The notes under the pieces: model-generated
Told to the model about the DNA's origin: nothing
Seen by the model: only the letters and a program-made list of their open reading frames with translations
Databases searched by the model: none
Shown here: in pieces, positions 1 through 11,700 of the stretch
Layout: each line of letters opens with the position of its first letter
Numbering within the stretch: position 1 is the first letter of the stretch
From: Trema orientale
Lineage: Eukaryota > Streptophyta > Magnoliopsida > Rosales > Cannabaceae
Direction of reading: 5' to 3'
DNA: 64,000 bases
Assembly: GCA_002914845.1 (NCBI GenBank)
Contig: JXTC01000061.1
Span: 755,691 to 819,690, forward strand
Program-made: the position numbers and the translations under genes

Positions 1-432
1 TCTAGTACCTGTTTTTAAAAATTATTTTTATAAATACTAGTTTTTAATTTTTTTTTTAAAAATACTCGTTTTTATGGTCTACATTTTATATGCAAAATAT
101 GAGTGGTTCACATTTATAATGTAAATTTTATCTATGAGGTACACATTTCATGAGTAAAATATAAACGATATATATTTATAATGTAAATGTTTACCATGGT
201 TTACATTTTTCATCATAAATTTGACATATGGTATACATTTTAAAATGTGTGCCAATTTTTTGTATAATTTTTACTCATGAAACGTAGACCACGGTGTTTA
301 TATGTTATGTGTAAAATAATGGTGATCTACATTTCTCCAAAAATGAGTTTTATGAAATAAAAATAAAAAATAAATATTTATGGAAATATAGTTTTGAAAA
401 CGTGTATTTATGAACTTTTTCCCTTTTAATTT
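1..432. mobile_element. Dispersed MITE-like repeat, family F1, copy 1 (may be cut by window edge)
   Basis: This AT-rich non-coding block matches the block at 59533-59937 in the same orientation over almost its whole length. Shared phrases occur in the same order, including the run of 'tctacattt', 'aatgtaaattttat', 'gaggtacacat', 'tgtgccaattttt' and the closing 'tatttatgaactttt'. The other copy has inverted ends and a 9-bp target duplication, so this is read as a second, more diverged copy of the same non-autonomous DNA element. Its left boundary lies at or beyond the window start. Confidence 0.6.
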
Positions 433-733
433 CTTTAAAACTTTACCATAAAGAGTCAGATTTCCTCTCTAAAGAATTGTTTTCAACCTTTTATGGGGCT
501 CTAGGAGAATGGCCTATTTTCAAAGTCATTATGAAAATACATGTTGTTTGATTTATAATATATTAGCTTACTAGATATATAAATCAATTAACTAGAAATC
601 TAAAAGATATCAGTGGTGATATAACAAATATATTGACTAATATACTCTAACATAAAACTAATTTTTTTTTAAAAAAGGTATTGTATTTTTATCCAGTTTC
701 CTAACCCTTTAAAGCATTTTGATTTTTATTTTA

Positions 734-1076
734 GGGATATTTACAAAATTCAAGGCCCAACATACCAAAAATTAAAAAATCCCGGGTGGACTAATTTTTT
801 TGAAAAATTCCGGATTGAATTAGAAAAATATCACTTTTTAAAAGTATTATTTTTCCACTTTTAAAAAGTACTTAGAAAAATTCCATTTTTTCTTTAAATT
901 TCGTATTTTTCAATGGTACTCGAGGTAACCAATTAAGTTACTTAGAAAAGTAGTATTTTTCTAAATATTTTCAAAAGTGGTATTTTTATAATTAATCCAT
1001 AATTTTTCAGAATAATTTTAAATTCTGGGATTTTTCAATTTTTTTGAAAAAATACCATAAAAAATCAAATTTCCTC
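734..1076. mobile_element. Dispersed non-autonomous element, family F2, copy A, with 9-bp TSD
   Basis: A 343-bp non-coding unit starting GGGATATTT and ending AAATTTCCTC, flanked by identical 9-mers TTTATTTTA at 725-733 and 1077-1085. The ends are loosely inverted. The centre holds a CTCGAGGTAACC core followed by inverted GTTAC/GTAAC words. Three related copies lie at 1719-2136, 29917-30285 and 50139-50474. A 9-bp duplication fits Mutator-like elements, but the 9-mer is A/T-only, so chance is not excluded. Confidence 0.6.
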
Positions 1077-1718
1077 TTTATTTTATGCCTTTTTGGACTT
1101 AATTTAACTTTGCGGCTTTCACATTCCAACCCAGCCAAAATATTCTTCCAACATCCTTGTTTCAAGGAAATTAGTTTGAGAGTCATTCTGAGTCAAATTA
1201 CCAAATTTTGGGTTTCTGTCTAAAAAATTATCGTTTTTCAAACATTTTTAAAAAATTGACTAAGTTTATAAAAATAAAAAGACAAAATATATCAGCTTGT
1301 AAGACATATTAATATCATAATTAATATCCTCATATGAAATTGATAGACAAGCGTAAAAGTGGTATATTATACATAAAATTAAGGATAAACATCAAAAAAA
1401 TATTCTGAAGTTTGGCCGTTCGTTCTGTAATTTAAAGTATGAAGTTTGAACTCTGCAAAATAATATCCTGAGATTAAGCATTTCTGAAAATTAATACCGT
1501 GAGTTGACTTTTTAAATAACTTTAACTAGTAAAAGACAATAATATCCTCAAAATTAAGGAGAATAACAATGACTAATATAATTTTTTCTTATAAATACAC
1601 TATAAGGAAATCCAAAATTCAGCCATTTTGATAAAAGCCCTGACTAAAAATCAACCTAAAAAGAAAATCACAATCATTTGGGCCCTTGGGCCTCTTTCCA
1701 TCTATTTGTCTAAATTTC

Positions 1719-2136
1719 AGGCCCAAAGTACCAAAAATTGAAAAATATTGGATGAACTGATTTTTTTGAAAAATCATGGATTGATTTAGAATAATATCAG
1801 TTTTTAAAAGTTTTACTAGAAAAATAATACTTATAAAAAATATTTAGAAATGTACCATTTTTTAAAATTGGTATTTTTCAATAGTACTCGAGGTAGCCAG
1901 TTAGGCTACTTAGGGTTACCAACTGGGTTACTTGAAGTAACTGATCAAGTTACCTCGTGTAACTCGATTAGCTATTTTAAGTATCTTATCAATTAATAAA
2001 AAAGTGATATTTTTCTAAATATTTTAAAAATGGTATTTTTATAATTAAATCCGGGATATTTCAAAATAATTTTCAAATATCGGGATTTTTCAATTTGTTT
2101 TTTTAGAAAATTACCGTAAAAAATCAAAATTTCCTC
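1719..2136. mobile_element. Dispersed element, family F2, copy B, next to the phosphatase gene
   Basis: Homologous along its length to copy A, with the same opening ('gcccaa..taccaaaaatt'), the same CTCGAGGTA core and the same close ('aaaatcaaaatttcctc'). The core is expanded here into a run of GGTTAC/GTAACT words, giving several short palindromes between about 1888 and 1975. The copy ends about 145 bp upstream of the start codon of the gene at 2282, so it may contribute to that promoter. Confidence 0.6.
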
Positions 2137-2281
2137 GTAGAAAAATTAAGCCAATGAGAATCAGTTGGGCTTGCGGCCGTTCGGCGGGCCTAATCTACTC
2201 TCTATAACTATCTCCAAAGTCCAAAGTAACAAAGTTGCCGCTCTTCAACTCTCGAAACTCAGCGGCCCAAACGCAAACCCA

Positions 2282-2820
2282 ATGGACTCCTCCTCCACCA
2301 CACCAGCCAAATCCAGCGCCGCCACCACCACGACGGCGCCGGGACTCCTGGGCGGCCTAATAAGCGTAGACAGGAAGGTGTCGTACCACCTCCACAGCCT
2401 CTTCCGACCATTCCTCCCCCACCTGGTCCTCCTCCTCCTGGAACTCTCCGCCGACTTCCGCTTCTTCTTCCCCGTCTCCCTCTCCCTCCTCCTCCTCCCA
2501 CCTCCATTCCCCNCTACAACCCCGCCATGAGCGCCGCCGTCTCCGCCGACCACTTCTCCTTTCCCAGTGGCCACTCCTCCAGGGTCTTCTTCGTCGCCGC
2601 CTTCGTCGATGCCCTCGCCCAGTTCCGCTCTCGCTCCGACGAGGGCAGCATCGTGAATTTGTTGATTCTGGTTGCTTGGGTCTGGGCCGCGGCCACTTCT
2701 GCGTCTAGGGTTTTGCTTGGGAGGCATTTCGTTGTTGACGTGTTTGCTGGTGCTTGTTTGGGTGTGCTTGAAGCTCTCTTTGCCTTCCATTTTCTGAGGA
2801 TTGAGAAGTTTTTGAGGTAA
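2282..2820 (+). CDS. LPPB: Lipid phosphate phosphatase beta-like (PAP2 family), interrupted by an assembly gap
   Basis: PAP2-family membrane phosphatase, which in known members dephosphorylates phosphatidic acid and related lipid phosphates. The chosen ATG at 2282 opens MDSSSTTPAKS; the longer open frame upstream is leader-like. The N-terminal part contains LISVDRKVSYHLHSLFRPF and the ELSADFRFFFPV segment typical of the beta group. After the N at 2513 the frame shifts by one and continues YNPAMSAAVSADH to the stop at 2818-2820. Motif C2 (SFPSGH, about 2557-2574) and motif C3 (SRxxxGxHxxxDV, about 2704-2742) are intact. Motif C1 (KxxxxxxRP) and about 25-30 residues of the preceding membrane segment are absent exactly at the N. 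The family-normal length is about 210 residues. The natural gene is probably intact, with the sequence missing from the assembly. No intron is seen. The symbol rests on resemblance to Arabidopsis LPP-beta. Confidence 0.85.
2513..2513. other. Single-N assembly gap inside the phosphatase gene
   Basis: One undetermined base separates two halves of the same protein that are in different frames and lack a stretch of coding sequence between them. It therefore stands for more than one base. A second isolated N at 21837 lies in intron 1 of the ORP gene and has no coding effect. Confidence 0.85.
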
Positions 2821-5800
2821 CAGTGGCAAAGTATTGTTCTTTTCCTACTTGGGGAAAAGAAAGCTCATTCTTTTTGTGGAAATTATTCTTTTGTTGCGGA
2901 TAATGTAAACTGATATTATGCTCTGTTAACATATTTGTATGTGCAAATTTGATAAAATTTATTCTTTCTTGCATGTTATTTATTGCTTGAGCTAATTACA
3001 TTTTGGATCATTTCAATAATCGTTGTTTAGATAAAATCTTGTTGTCTGGATAACTTTGGATCAATAATCTTGTTGAAGAAGATGTGGTTATCATCAGATT
3101 ATGCTTGCAATTTCTAGTATCATGCATTTGTTGAATTGGACCATTGATCAAATTTTGACAATGGAAAATAGAAGAAATGAAAGGAAATTGGGTTTTGTTT
3201 AAGAATGATAATTGGTTCTAGATGACTGTATACGAAGAGATTCAACCATTCTTGATTGTTTCTTAATGGTTGCTTTACTATTTTAGATAATTGTTGAATT
3301 TGTTTGAAATAAAGCGCGCCACAACGTATGGATAGGAAGTTGTATTTTCTAACTGCAAATCGAGGAAATATCATTTATGGTTGACCTGGTGTCACTCATC
3401 TCTATGGACTTGAGAAGTTCTTTATAAATGAGTTAGAAGAGAAAGTCTTACTTGCGCAATTGGGAGTGCCAAATTAATATGAAACAACATGTTGGAATGC
3501 CATAGGAGAAACCATCAACCCAAATGTCAGAAGTGTGTTTGACAGAAAACAATCAAATTTGTATTGGCATTCCATATTTGATAGTTGCAAAGATAAAGCT
3601 TAAACTTCAAATGGAGTTTGCTGATAATAGTACATTGATTAAATCAATTTAGTTTACTGAAGTGAGCTAATTAAACCATGATTATACGGCTTTATAAGTT
3701 CTGGTTATCAGATATGCAAGTATGAATGAGCTTTTCTTATAAAGTGGATTATCTCTCTTTCACTCTCACTTGCTCTTGTTATATTCTTTCTAATGCTGGA
3801 GGATGTTAATGTAAAAGTTTTCCTGTCTACGTCCAAGGTTTTTGGTGTGCCATTTTGAGATGAGACCAATAGAGCAATGGACATTCTATTCTTTTAGTTG
3901 TTCATCCTTGTAAAATGTGATCTGTTAATTTGTGTCTACGTTCTTTCAGTGTTACTGTGCTTGTCTCTGATGGTATTCTGTTTCTTGCGAGTTTGCGTCT
4001 CTAATAGTCTTACTTCTGCAAGATTTCTATCGATATATGAAACTAGGAATACAGCCACTAAATGTTAGCTACCCTCAAAACTCTACTACTGATGAATGTC
4101 TGCCAGCATTCTAGTTATAGATTTTGTGTTTGTTGTCTACATTTTATCGTTTCTTTCCTCAATATACATTTTATTGGTAGGAATTACTATAATGTATTCT
4201 GGATATACTGACTGAGATAAGGATAGAACACTTGTGTTTGCTAACCACTATTATGACTTGCACAAGTTTAGTTTGTCGTGTCGAGATGGTTCTATCGAAG
4301 GACGATGACTTGTATTCGTTACGTAAGTGCAGTGCAACTTTTATTATTGTTTTAGGGATTGGGCTTTGACTACATGGGCCAAGAGCAAAGTCTTCTAGTA
4401 TACACGTATCTCGGGTTTTTCCTTTGTAGATCTTATAAATTATTTTTGTGACCTTAGGCATGTGCGTGCACAGGTTTGCTGTGTCCCTTTTTAGTTAGAC
4501 TTCCCATTCCCAACCTCTTTGTGAATGGAAAGTCTTCATCCCAAGCTGTAATGACTAGCCAGTAGCCACAATTATTGTAGTTTTCCAAATGCGTCGTTCT
4601 CGTTGGGACTATGATGGGAAGTGTGAACAAACCAGTATGAGGAAGAAGTTTAGCACTTTTACTTTGTTAAATTGCCAAGTGGGCCATCCATGGTACATCT
4701 GGGTGAAAGGTGATTATTTTATGAACATGGTTTGAAACCTTTTAACATAGGTCTGCCTAGCATGATTCTTATCAATGCTGTCTTTATATGGCCTATTCTT
4801 GGAGTGCTGTAGCTGAAAAAGGGGGGGGTGAAGGTCACAACATGTTTTACAACTTTCACTGTGTTTTGAAAATTCAATTACATTGTTGATGTAGTTGGTT
4901 CCTCCCCCACCACCCCTCATTTTGTTGACCCTGAGAATGGCTCTGCTTCTTGGGTAAGATGTTATTTAATTATTTTAGTTATAAGTTATAACCCAACCAC
5001 CACTTGCAGGGTCCTACCATGGTTATTAAACTTGTATTATTATCCTTGAGGTTGAAGGACTGAATTTTTCTCCCCCCAGTGATCAGCCATGTACTATTGC
5101 ATTGAAAGGATGACTGAGCTGCACTTTTTTCTTGTTTACATTGTTACTTCTCAGCTTCTGTTTGCTCATTTTTCGCTCAGCAGCCAAATTTTGCTTAAAA
5201 CTCCAAATTAAACCAAAACACCTCAATGAAACGTTCTGGTCTACTTTTGAGTCCAGCTTGTATGTATGTCTCTGTGGGTGCTTTTGTCTTGGAGCTTGGA
5301 CGGACCCCAGAACGTTAGATTTTGGAATCTCAGAAGCAGTGGAGCCTAATCGCTTTGGCCCAGTTATGAACTTAATATCTGGCTGAGATGACTGGGTGTG
5401 ACATATGGCTTATCACAAGCTCGTTATTGTGCAGCACCAGAAAGTACTGTGAGACCGTGTGAGGCTTTTGTTGTACATATACGTGAATTGAAGGCTCTGG
5501 CGCCATCCATGTTAAACTCTCAAACTGATTGAGGCACATATCAATCAGACATGGACTGAGAATGTGGTAACTTTCCGTGAAAAATTAAAAGCAAGAGGAC
5601 CAGTTAAGTCAAAATTAGAGTAGGGAAAAATGAAGGCATGCCATCGCATTCACATGAGTGTAATTTACTTGTCTTCCAGTTTTAGCAGTGTACCTACAGC
5701 TTATCACCACCACAAGCAGAAGACCTGAGACAGAGATGGATTCAGTGAAAAACTGACATCCCAGCTTTGCAAGAGAAACCTTGGAAAGAGTTTGAGGATG

Positions 5801-6380
5801 GAGACGGTACAATCTCAATTTCAAGCTGTGTCCTTTCTGTGTATTTATTTATCCCTTTGAAGTTTCACTTTTTGCCTTGTCTTTTAGAAAGACTTGTAGT
5901 CTTGTAGAGCATTGATCAACACTACTTTATTGGGAGTTGTGTCTGTATAGTGTACTCATAATTTGCAATCTGAAAGTGGGTTTTGAATCATGTTATGTTG
6001 CTAGAGTGATTTCTTAATTAAACTCGTTGCTAAACACGTACTTGAGTTGACGATTGAGCTTTTGATATGAGTCCCAATTGCTTCCTGAAATGGTTCCAGT
6101 GCATTATGGCGTTGTTGGGGGCCGCCGAGGTCACTTCTTCAGACTCCATTATGAACCCACCTGAATTCTGAGACATGCTTCAGCAAGTTTCCCGATTTGC
6201 TCTTAATGATTGTACTTTTAGGATCAAATATATGTACCCTCTTGATTTGCAAAACGTGGTCAGAGAGTCGGATTGTGGCACGGTGTTGGTGTATGTATGA
6301 GAATATGGTCCAAATATTCGTATATCATGCGCGTATAACGTATGAAGGTGTCCGTATGTATACAATATTATGCATGCGTG
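2821..6380. other. Intergenic; 3' region of the phosphatase gene, nothing else recognised
   Basis: No reading frame longer than about 85 codons resembles a protein. The first few hundred bases are presumably 3' UTR of the phosphatase. Base composition is more even than in the transposon-rich blocks, and no inverted-repeat ends or internal repeats were found. Confidence 0.4.
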
Positions 6381-6472
6381 GAAATTTTAATAACCCGACT
6401 AACAATTGCAGTAAATTCTTAGTCAAGAAATTTTAATAACCCGACTAACAATTGCAGTAAATTCTTAGTCAA
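6381..6472. repeat. Perfect 46-bp tandem duplication
   Basis: The unit starting GAAATTTTAATAACCCGAC occurs at 6381-6426 and again, identical, at 6427-6472. It is non-coding. The lack of divergence suggests a recent duplication. Confidence 0.9.
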
Positions 6473-7103
6473 GCGAATGAGGCAAAATCGGGTATATCTC
6501 ACCGACGACTAATTATGCCGAAGACCAATTAGGAGAGTTCTAGTACAGCTTCTTTTTCTTGGGTAGCGTAAAAGCTTTCTGTTAACCAAAAGGATGATTA
6601 ATCACCAGTTTTGCATGGTTTCTCTTGACGATGGGATTTGATGGATATCAGACTCTAATTATTGCTTTGCAACTTAAAATTATCATCGTTACTATTCCAG
6701 TTTCAGTGTGTATGTGTTTTTTTCCCTACTGAGTTCTAGTAAATAGAAAAGCTATTGAAGTTGATTTCTATACATGTCTCCATCTTCAACAATTCGAGTC
6801 TAGAAAAAATTTGGCTAAATTGGACAAGAGAACATATATGCACATTTCGCTTATGATTTTTAATAGTGAGTGGTCATTTTTCTTTTCTGTGTCGACTCTA
6901 TATGAGTATATCTATTGCCACCAACATTTAGACGGAATGATCAGAATACTTATTTCTTCACAAAAAAAATCAATCGTTATTTGTGATCAAGATATATAAA
7001 TAATATATATTGTGAGGATCTATTTATCATAAGGAATACACAAAGTTACTCAAGTTAATATATCACCCTTTTATCATACACTTTTTTTAATATATATATA
7101 TAA

Positions 7104-7349
7104 GGCACCAATCTAGTAAGTATTTTTTTTTTATCTATCTATAGGTATTGTTTTGGCCAATTAAAATTAGTCACGCACGTCTTTTCATAATAAAAGGAGG
7201 AAAGAGAAAATTATTAAATAATGTGTATTTATTTTTAATATTTTTTTTTCTAACTACTTAAATTATGATAGCCTTAGATCAATGATCCAACGACTAAATA
7301 AAAATACCTATAGATAGGTAAAAAAAAAATACATGCTGAATTGGGAACC
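7104..7349. mobile_element. Mutator-like MITE, family M1, copy 1 (oldest, diverged)
   Basis: It begins GGCACCAATCTAGTAAG and ends ATTGGGAACC, with the inverted-end architecture of the M1 family: a terminal block, then a T-run, then CTATAGGTAT, mirrored at the far end. The interior keeps 'gcacgtcttttcat' and 'gatccaacgactaa'. The flanks are (TA)-rich and no clean target duplication is visible, which fits an older copy. Confidence 0.75.
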
Positions 7350-7362
7350 ATATTATATATAT

Positions 7363-8727
7363 GGGCACCAATCCACTAGGTTTTTTTTTTTTTTTTTTTT
7401 TTTACCTATGCATAGGTATCAATTTGACTAATAAAAATTTATCATGTACATTTTTTTATTATAAAAAGTATGAGAGATAAATAGCACTAATGATGCACGT
7501 CTTGTAACGCCCCAAGTCCTACATCGGTTATGTTCTGGGAAGATCATAGATATTTAAGTGATGGTCTATGAGCCCAAAAGTACCTTCAAACTAGCACATT
7601 TGGGTGAGGCCCAGTGGTGTTACATGTGGTATCAGAGATTAGGATAAGTTTGACAATTTAAATCGCGATAAGTCAATCTTATGAGGTTTAGAATATCTTG
7701 TAACTAGGTTAAGATCATTTGAGTTTGACTTAACTTATATTATAGTTTGAAGATTCATTTGAGTTGGTGATCAATTTAAATTTGATAAGTTTATTATGTT
7801 GGTCTTTTCGGGTATTAAAGCAGGTTAAGTTCTCATCTTTAAATTTTGTTATCGATGGAATAATTAGTTTAACCTTAATAGTTGGTGATCATATAAATTA
7901 CATAGACTTTTGAGATCGTTTAAAAATGAACATGGACGTTTGGGATCTTTTAAAGTTGAATACTCTCATTAGATTTTGATTATTAAGATTTGTTGGTTGA
8001 ATTTATTGGATTATAATTTTTACTATATAGTGTTTATTTTGAGTATTTGGAGACTTTATAAGAGTTGTTGGATTTTATGTTATATATTGGTATTTATTGG
8101 AAACTAAATATTCTTAATTATATTGGTTTATAGAAAGATGCCTTACATGCCTATGGGGCTTTGCTTTATGGGCATGCGGCGCACGTTCTCGGGTGTAGGG
8201 CATGACAAAATGTAACACCACCGGGCCTCACCCAAAAGTGCTAGCTTGAAGGTACTTTTGGGCTCATAGACCATCACTTAAATACCCATGATCTTCCCAG
8301 AACATACCCGATGTGGGACTTGGGGCGTTACAATCTCCCTCAGTTAAGGGCCTAGCGTCCTCGCTAGGGGTCCACATTCAATAGCCCACATATAACCCTT
8401 ATGGGCAGGGTCCACACTCGCCACGATTCCGGTCCGTGGTAGCCTTCCAAGGCCTACACAGATATGGACTGGGTCGGCTCTGAATACCAAATATAATACC
8501 ACTGGCTTCACCCAAAAGTGCTAGCTTGAAGGTACTTTTAGGCTCACAGACCATCACTTAAATACCCATGATCTTCTCATAATATACCCGATGTGGGACT
8601 TAGGGCGTTACACGTCTTTTTATGCACCTCATTATAGCCATTGGATTACCATTAAATGATGATCCAATGGCTAAAAAAAAATCTACACATAGGTTAAAAA
8701 AAAAAAAAACCTACCGGATTGGCAACC
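7363..8727. mobile_element. Mutator-like MITE, family M1, copy 2, split by a nested element
   Basis: The ends GGGCACCAATCC (7363) and GGATTGGCAACC (to 8727) belong to the M1 family and are flanked by 9-bp TATATATAT on both sides, although the site is simple sequence. The MITE body is interrupted after 'gatgcacgtctt' at 7503 and resumes at 8611 with the same 'cacgtctt'. This shows that another element inserted into it later (7504-8611). Removing that insert leaves a MITE of about 250 bp, the same size as copies 3-5. Confidence 0.85.
7504..8611. mobile_element. Nested element with long inverted ends and a duplicated right end
   Basis: It starts GTAACGCCCCAAGTCC and ends GGACTTAGGGCGTTAC, giving a 7-bp target duplication ACGTCTT (8 bp if the shared C is counted) in the host MITE. 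The left end (7504-7627) is mirrored twice: at about 8212-8332, and again at about 8497-8611 as a direct repeat of the former. Between the two right ends is a less AT-rich stretch with 'cctagcgtcctcgctagg'. The middle, 7630-8210, is AT-rich and non-coding. The left end runs into 'gtggtatcagag', which resembles words common in plant repeats. No transposase is present. The superfamily is undecided. Confidence 0.8.
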
Positions 8728-11700
8728 TATATATATATATATCAATTGCTATATTATTAACGGGCAAGAAATATTGTTTTCGGAACAGCCAGACAAAGCA
8801 AAGGCAAAGCGTAACAAAACAAGGAAGTGAGGCACTAGCATTTTCATTCGGAAAAATTCCCATAAATGTAGACAAAAGGGTGTGTTGTTCCTAATTAGAA
8901 TCTAAAACTTTGCATGCCTCTCACATCAAAGGCGTAGTCTAAGGACATTGTTATTCCATCTGGCGGCCTCTTCAACCAATTAAAAAGGATTAGCATCTTT
9001 ATAATTAATTAAAAAGGATTAGCATCTTTATAATTAATTAGTAGCCACACGTTTGAAAGAAAAAAACAAAATTAAGATTATCCATCAGCGGACCTTAATT
9101 ATGTGAAAGCACTTCCACCAACTACTCATGAACTACTATATTAGCAGTATTCCCATGATCTCTAGAAACTTCAACTCAATTATGTATATGTAGGATTACT
9201 ACAAATGTTTGAAATATGAAAATCCAAACCATCTATGCATATGGGGGATGGCCCCCACAAAGGTTAGGCAACACTGATTGACCCGGGTAAAGTCAAAAAT
9301 TTATCAAAATTAATTGAAAGAAAAGGAAGAAAAGCCCATATCCCAAGCATGAAAACGCAAAATTTGTGCTAAAATAACACCATGATCACATGAATATTTG
9401 GGTTGGGAGAGTTAGATGGACATGGGCAGTCACATGTCAATGCTGGCGAGATGCATATGTATATTTGAATGTTGACATAATAGAAAATATTGAAAAGGAT
9501 ATGGAGAGAGCTAATTAGCTAGCTAGCGAATTAGAAATTGGGTGCATATATCATAGTCATATATATATATATCACATGTCATATCACTCATACTCATATA
9601 TCATGTATCACATATCATATCACATATGTATATATTAATCATATGAGTATACACATAAAAATGTAGACGACAGGTGGAGCTGTGGGATGGGGGGCCTCTT
9701 GTTAGTGCTCCAATGAGTTGTTTCCCAACTGTGTATCCGGGTGTGATCGGTTTGGTGGTGATCATCATCTTCATGGAAGGGAAATATATTGTTGCTTGTT
9801 TTGTTTAGTCCTTGAGAAACATGGATTTGATTGCTGGTTGTTGGTTTCTTTTGGACAACTCCTCCCATTATTATTATTCATTGCTTTTATAAAATAAACA
9901 AATATATATATACTTTTATATTTATTTCAATATTTCCCTTCCAATAATTTCGAAAACTTTATAATTAAATAAAAAAGAAAAGCGAATTGAAGCATTTGAA
10001 AGTCATCCAATATTTAGTTAGTCATCAAGTAATTATTTGGTGATCTGGTAGCTCCATTTAAGTTATGGAGATTTAAGTTATAACTCCAAAGACTTGTTAC
10101 CACACCATGACATGGTGTATACTTCTCTTGGGTTTGTTTTGAGTTGTTTTCTCTGGGTTTGCACTTTTTTGATAAACTAAAAAAAGTTTATACGATTAAA
10201 AAATCCCAAATGATGAATTAGCTTGCGTTAATTAATAGATTCTTTTTGAAATAGATTGCCCATAATCAGATTATCGTGGTGGTAGGATTCATATCAAAAC
10301 TTCTTATTCAATAGATTGAGCGTCTTAACACCGTCTATTGACTCGGTGGTCTTTTGGATTATATTTATGGTTCAATTGTTTTGACATTCTCTATCAGATT
10401 AACAAATAAGTTGTAAATAATAAGAAGAGTAACAATAGGCTCTTATACCTATTTATATATATAGGTGTGTTACTAGAACTACAAATAGGTATTATTGATA
10501 TCCTTCATTATGTATAGATGGGATTTTGAAATCCAAAGTTAAATATAATAATAGTTCCTGAATTATACACATTATATCACTTTTCCTATCTATGAGGTTT
10601 CCACTTACATGGTAATGGCTTCTGAATTATGCAATTATTACAGTAATAGCCCATTTGTCACAAACTGTTAGTTTTTTAATAGAAAATAGTTATGGACAAA
10701 GCGTATAATTAGGTGTTATTTACTTCTATGAGTTAGAATATTATTTTTAGCTATAATTACTAAACTGCTTTACACAACTCATTTTTGTTAAAAATTTAAC
10801 AGTTGGTAAAAAATACTACAGTAATTGCATAAGTCTTGATATTTTACCGTGTAAATTAAAAATTAAAAATTTCATTCTTGACCACAGTTACTAAATCGTG
10901 TGTCTGTAATGACTTATTTCTATTAAATATTTAACAACTTGTGACAAAAAAATTATTGTTGTAACAATTAATTGATGGACCATTATTTGGTAAGTTGAAA
11001 ATTCAAAAGAAATGATACTATAGTATGATTCAGAAGGTTATTAATATCATTAACCCTCCCTAATTAGTAAGAGATCACGAGTTAGAAAAATCAGATAGTT
11101 CATCTCTCGTGTGTGTAAATACGTACGCTGTATTTCTAAATAATTCATTTATAGGTCGAATCCTGCAGCCAGTATCGATTCAAGTGGAGATGCAGTAAAA
11201 ATGATGTACTTTTTTGGTTGATTCAAGCAAGGGTCATTATCTATATTAGATAAATAACTAGGTACAATTGTCCAAAACCCTGCTTACAAAAAAAAAAAAA
11301 AAAAGAAAATATTAAAAATGCAAATGTTTATATTTGCGAAGCTCCAGAGCAAAAGAAAATTGTCCCGCCTTTAGTGTACATCTCTGGTGATATATTGTTA
11401 TAATTTCTCACTGTCCTCTCATTTATTTTACACGAGCAATTTTAAATTAGGATTGGCACATGGAACCTATATATATTTTGATTAGTCCATACTCCATATT
11501 CCACATGACCCTTTTTTGCTGAAATAATCCATATGAATCCAGTACTCCCATCTACCAATCTAGCTATATATAATATACGTACATATATGAAGAATATAAA
11601 ATTTTAGAGGTATGAACTATTTGAAATTGAGTTTTGAACGAAAAGACCTAAGTTTTAAATTTTTTTACAAAGCAGTCTTTTTATATTGTCGAGTATGATA

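Noticed and set aside
2245-2829. 194-codon minus-strand frame over the phosphatase
   Set aside because: Shadow of the GC-rich plus-strand gene; it is arginine/glycine-rich with no known domain, and the PAP2 motifs are on the other strand.
9635-9868. 77-codon minus-strand frame, less AT-rich than its surroundings
   Set aside because: No match to a known family and no supporting splice or promoter evidence beyond a nearby TATAAAA; left as unresolved.
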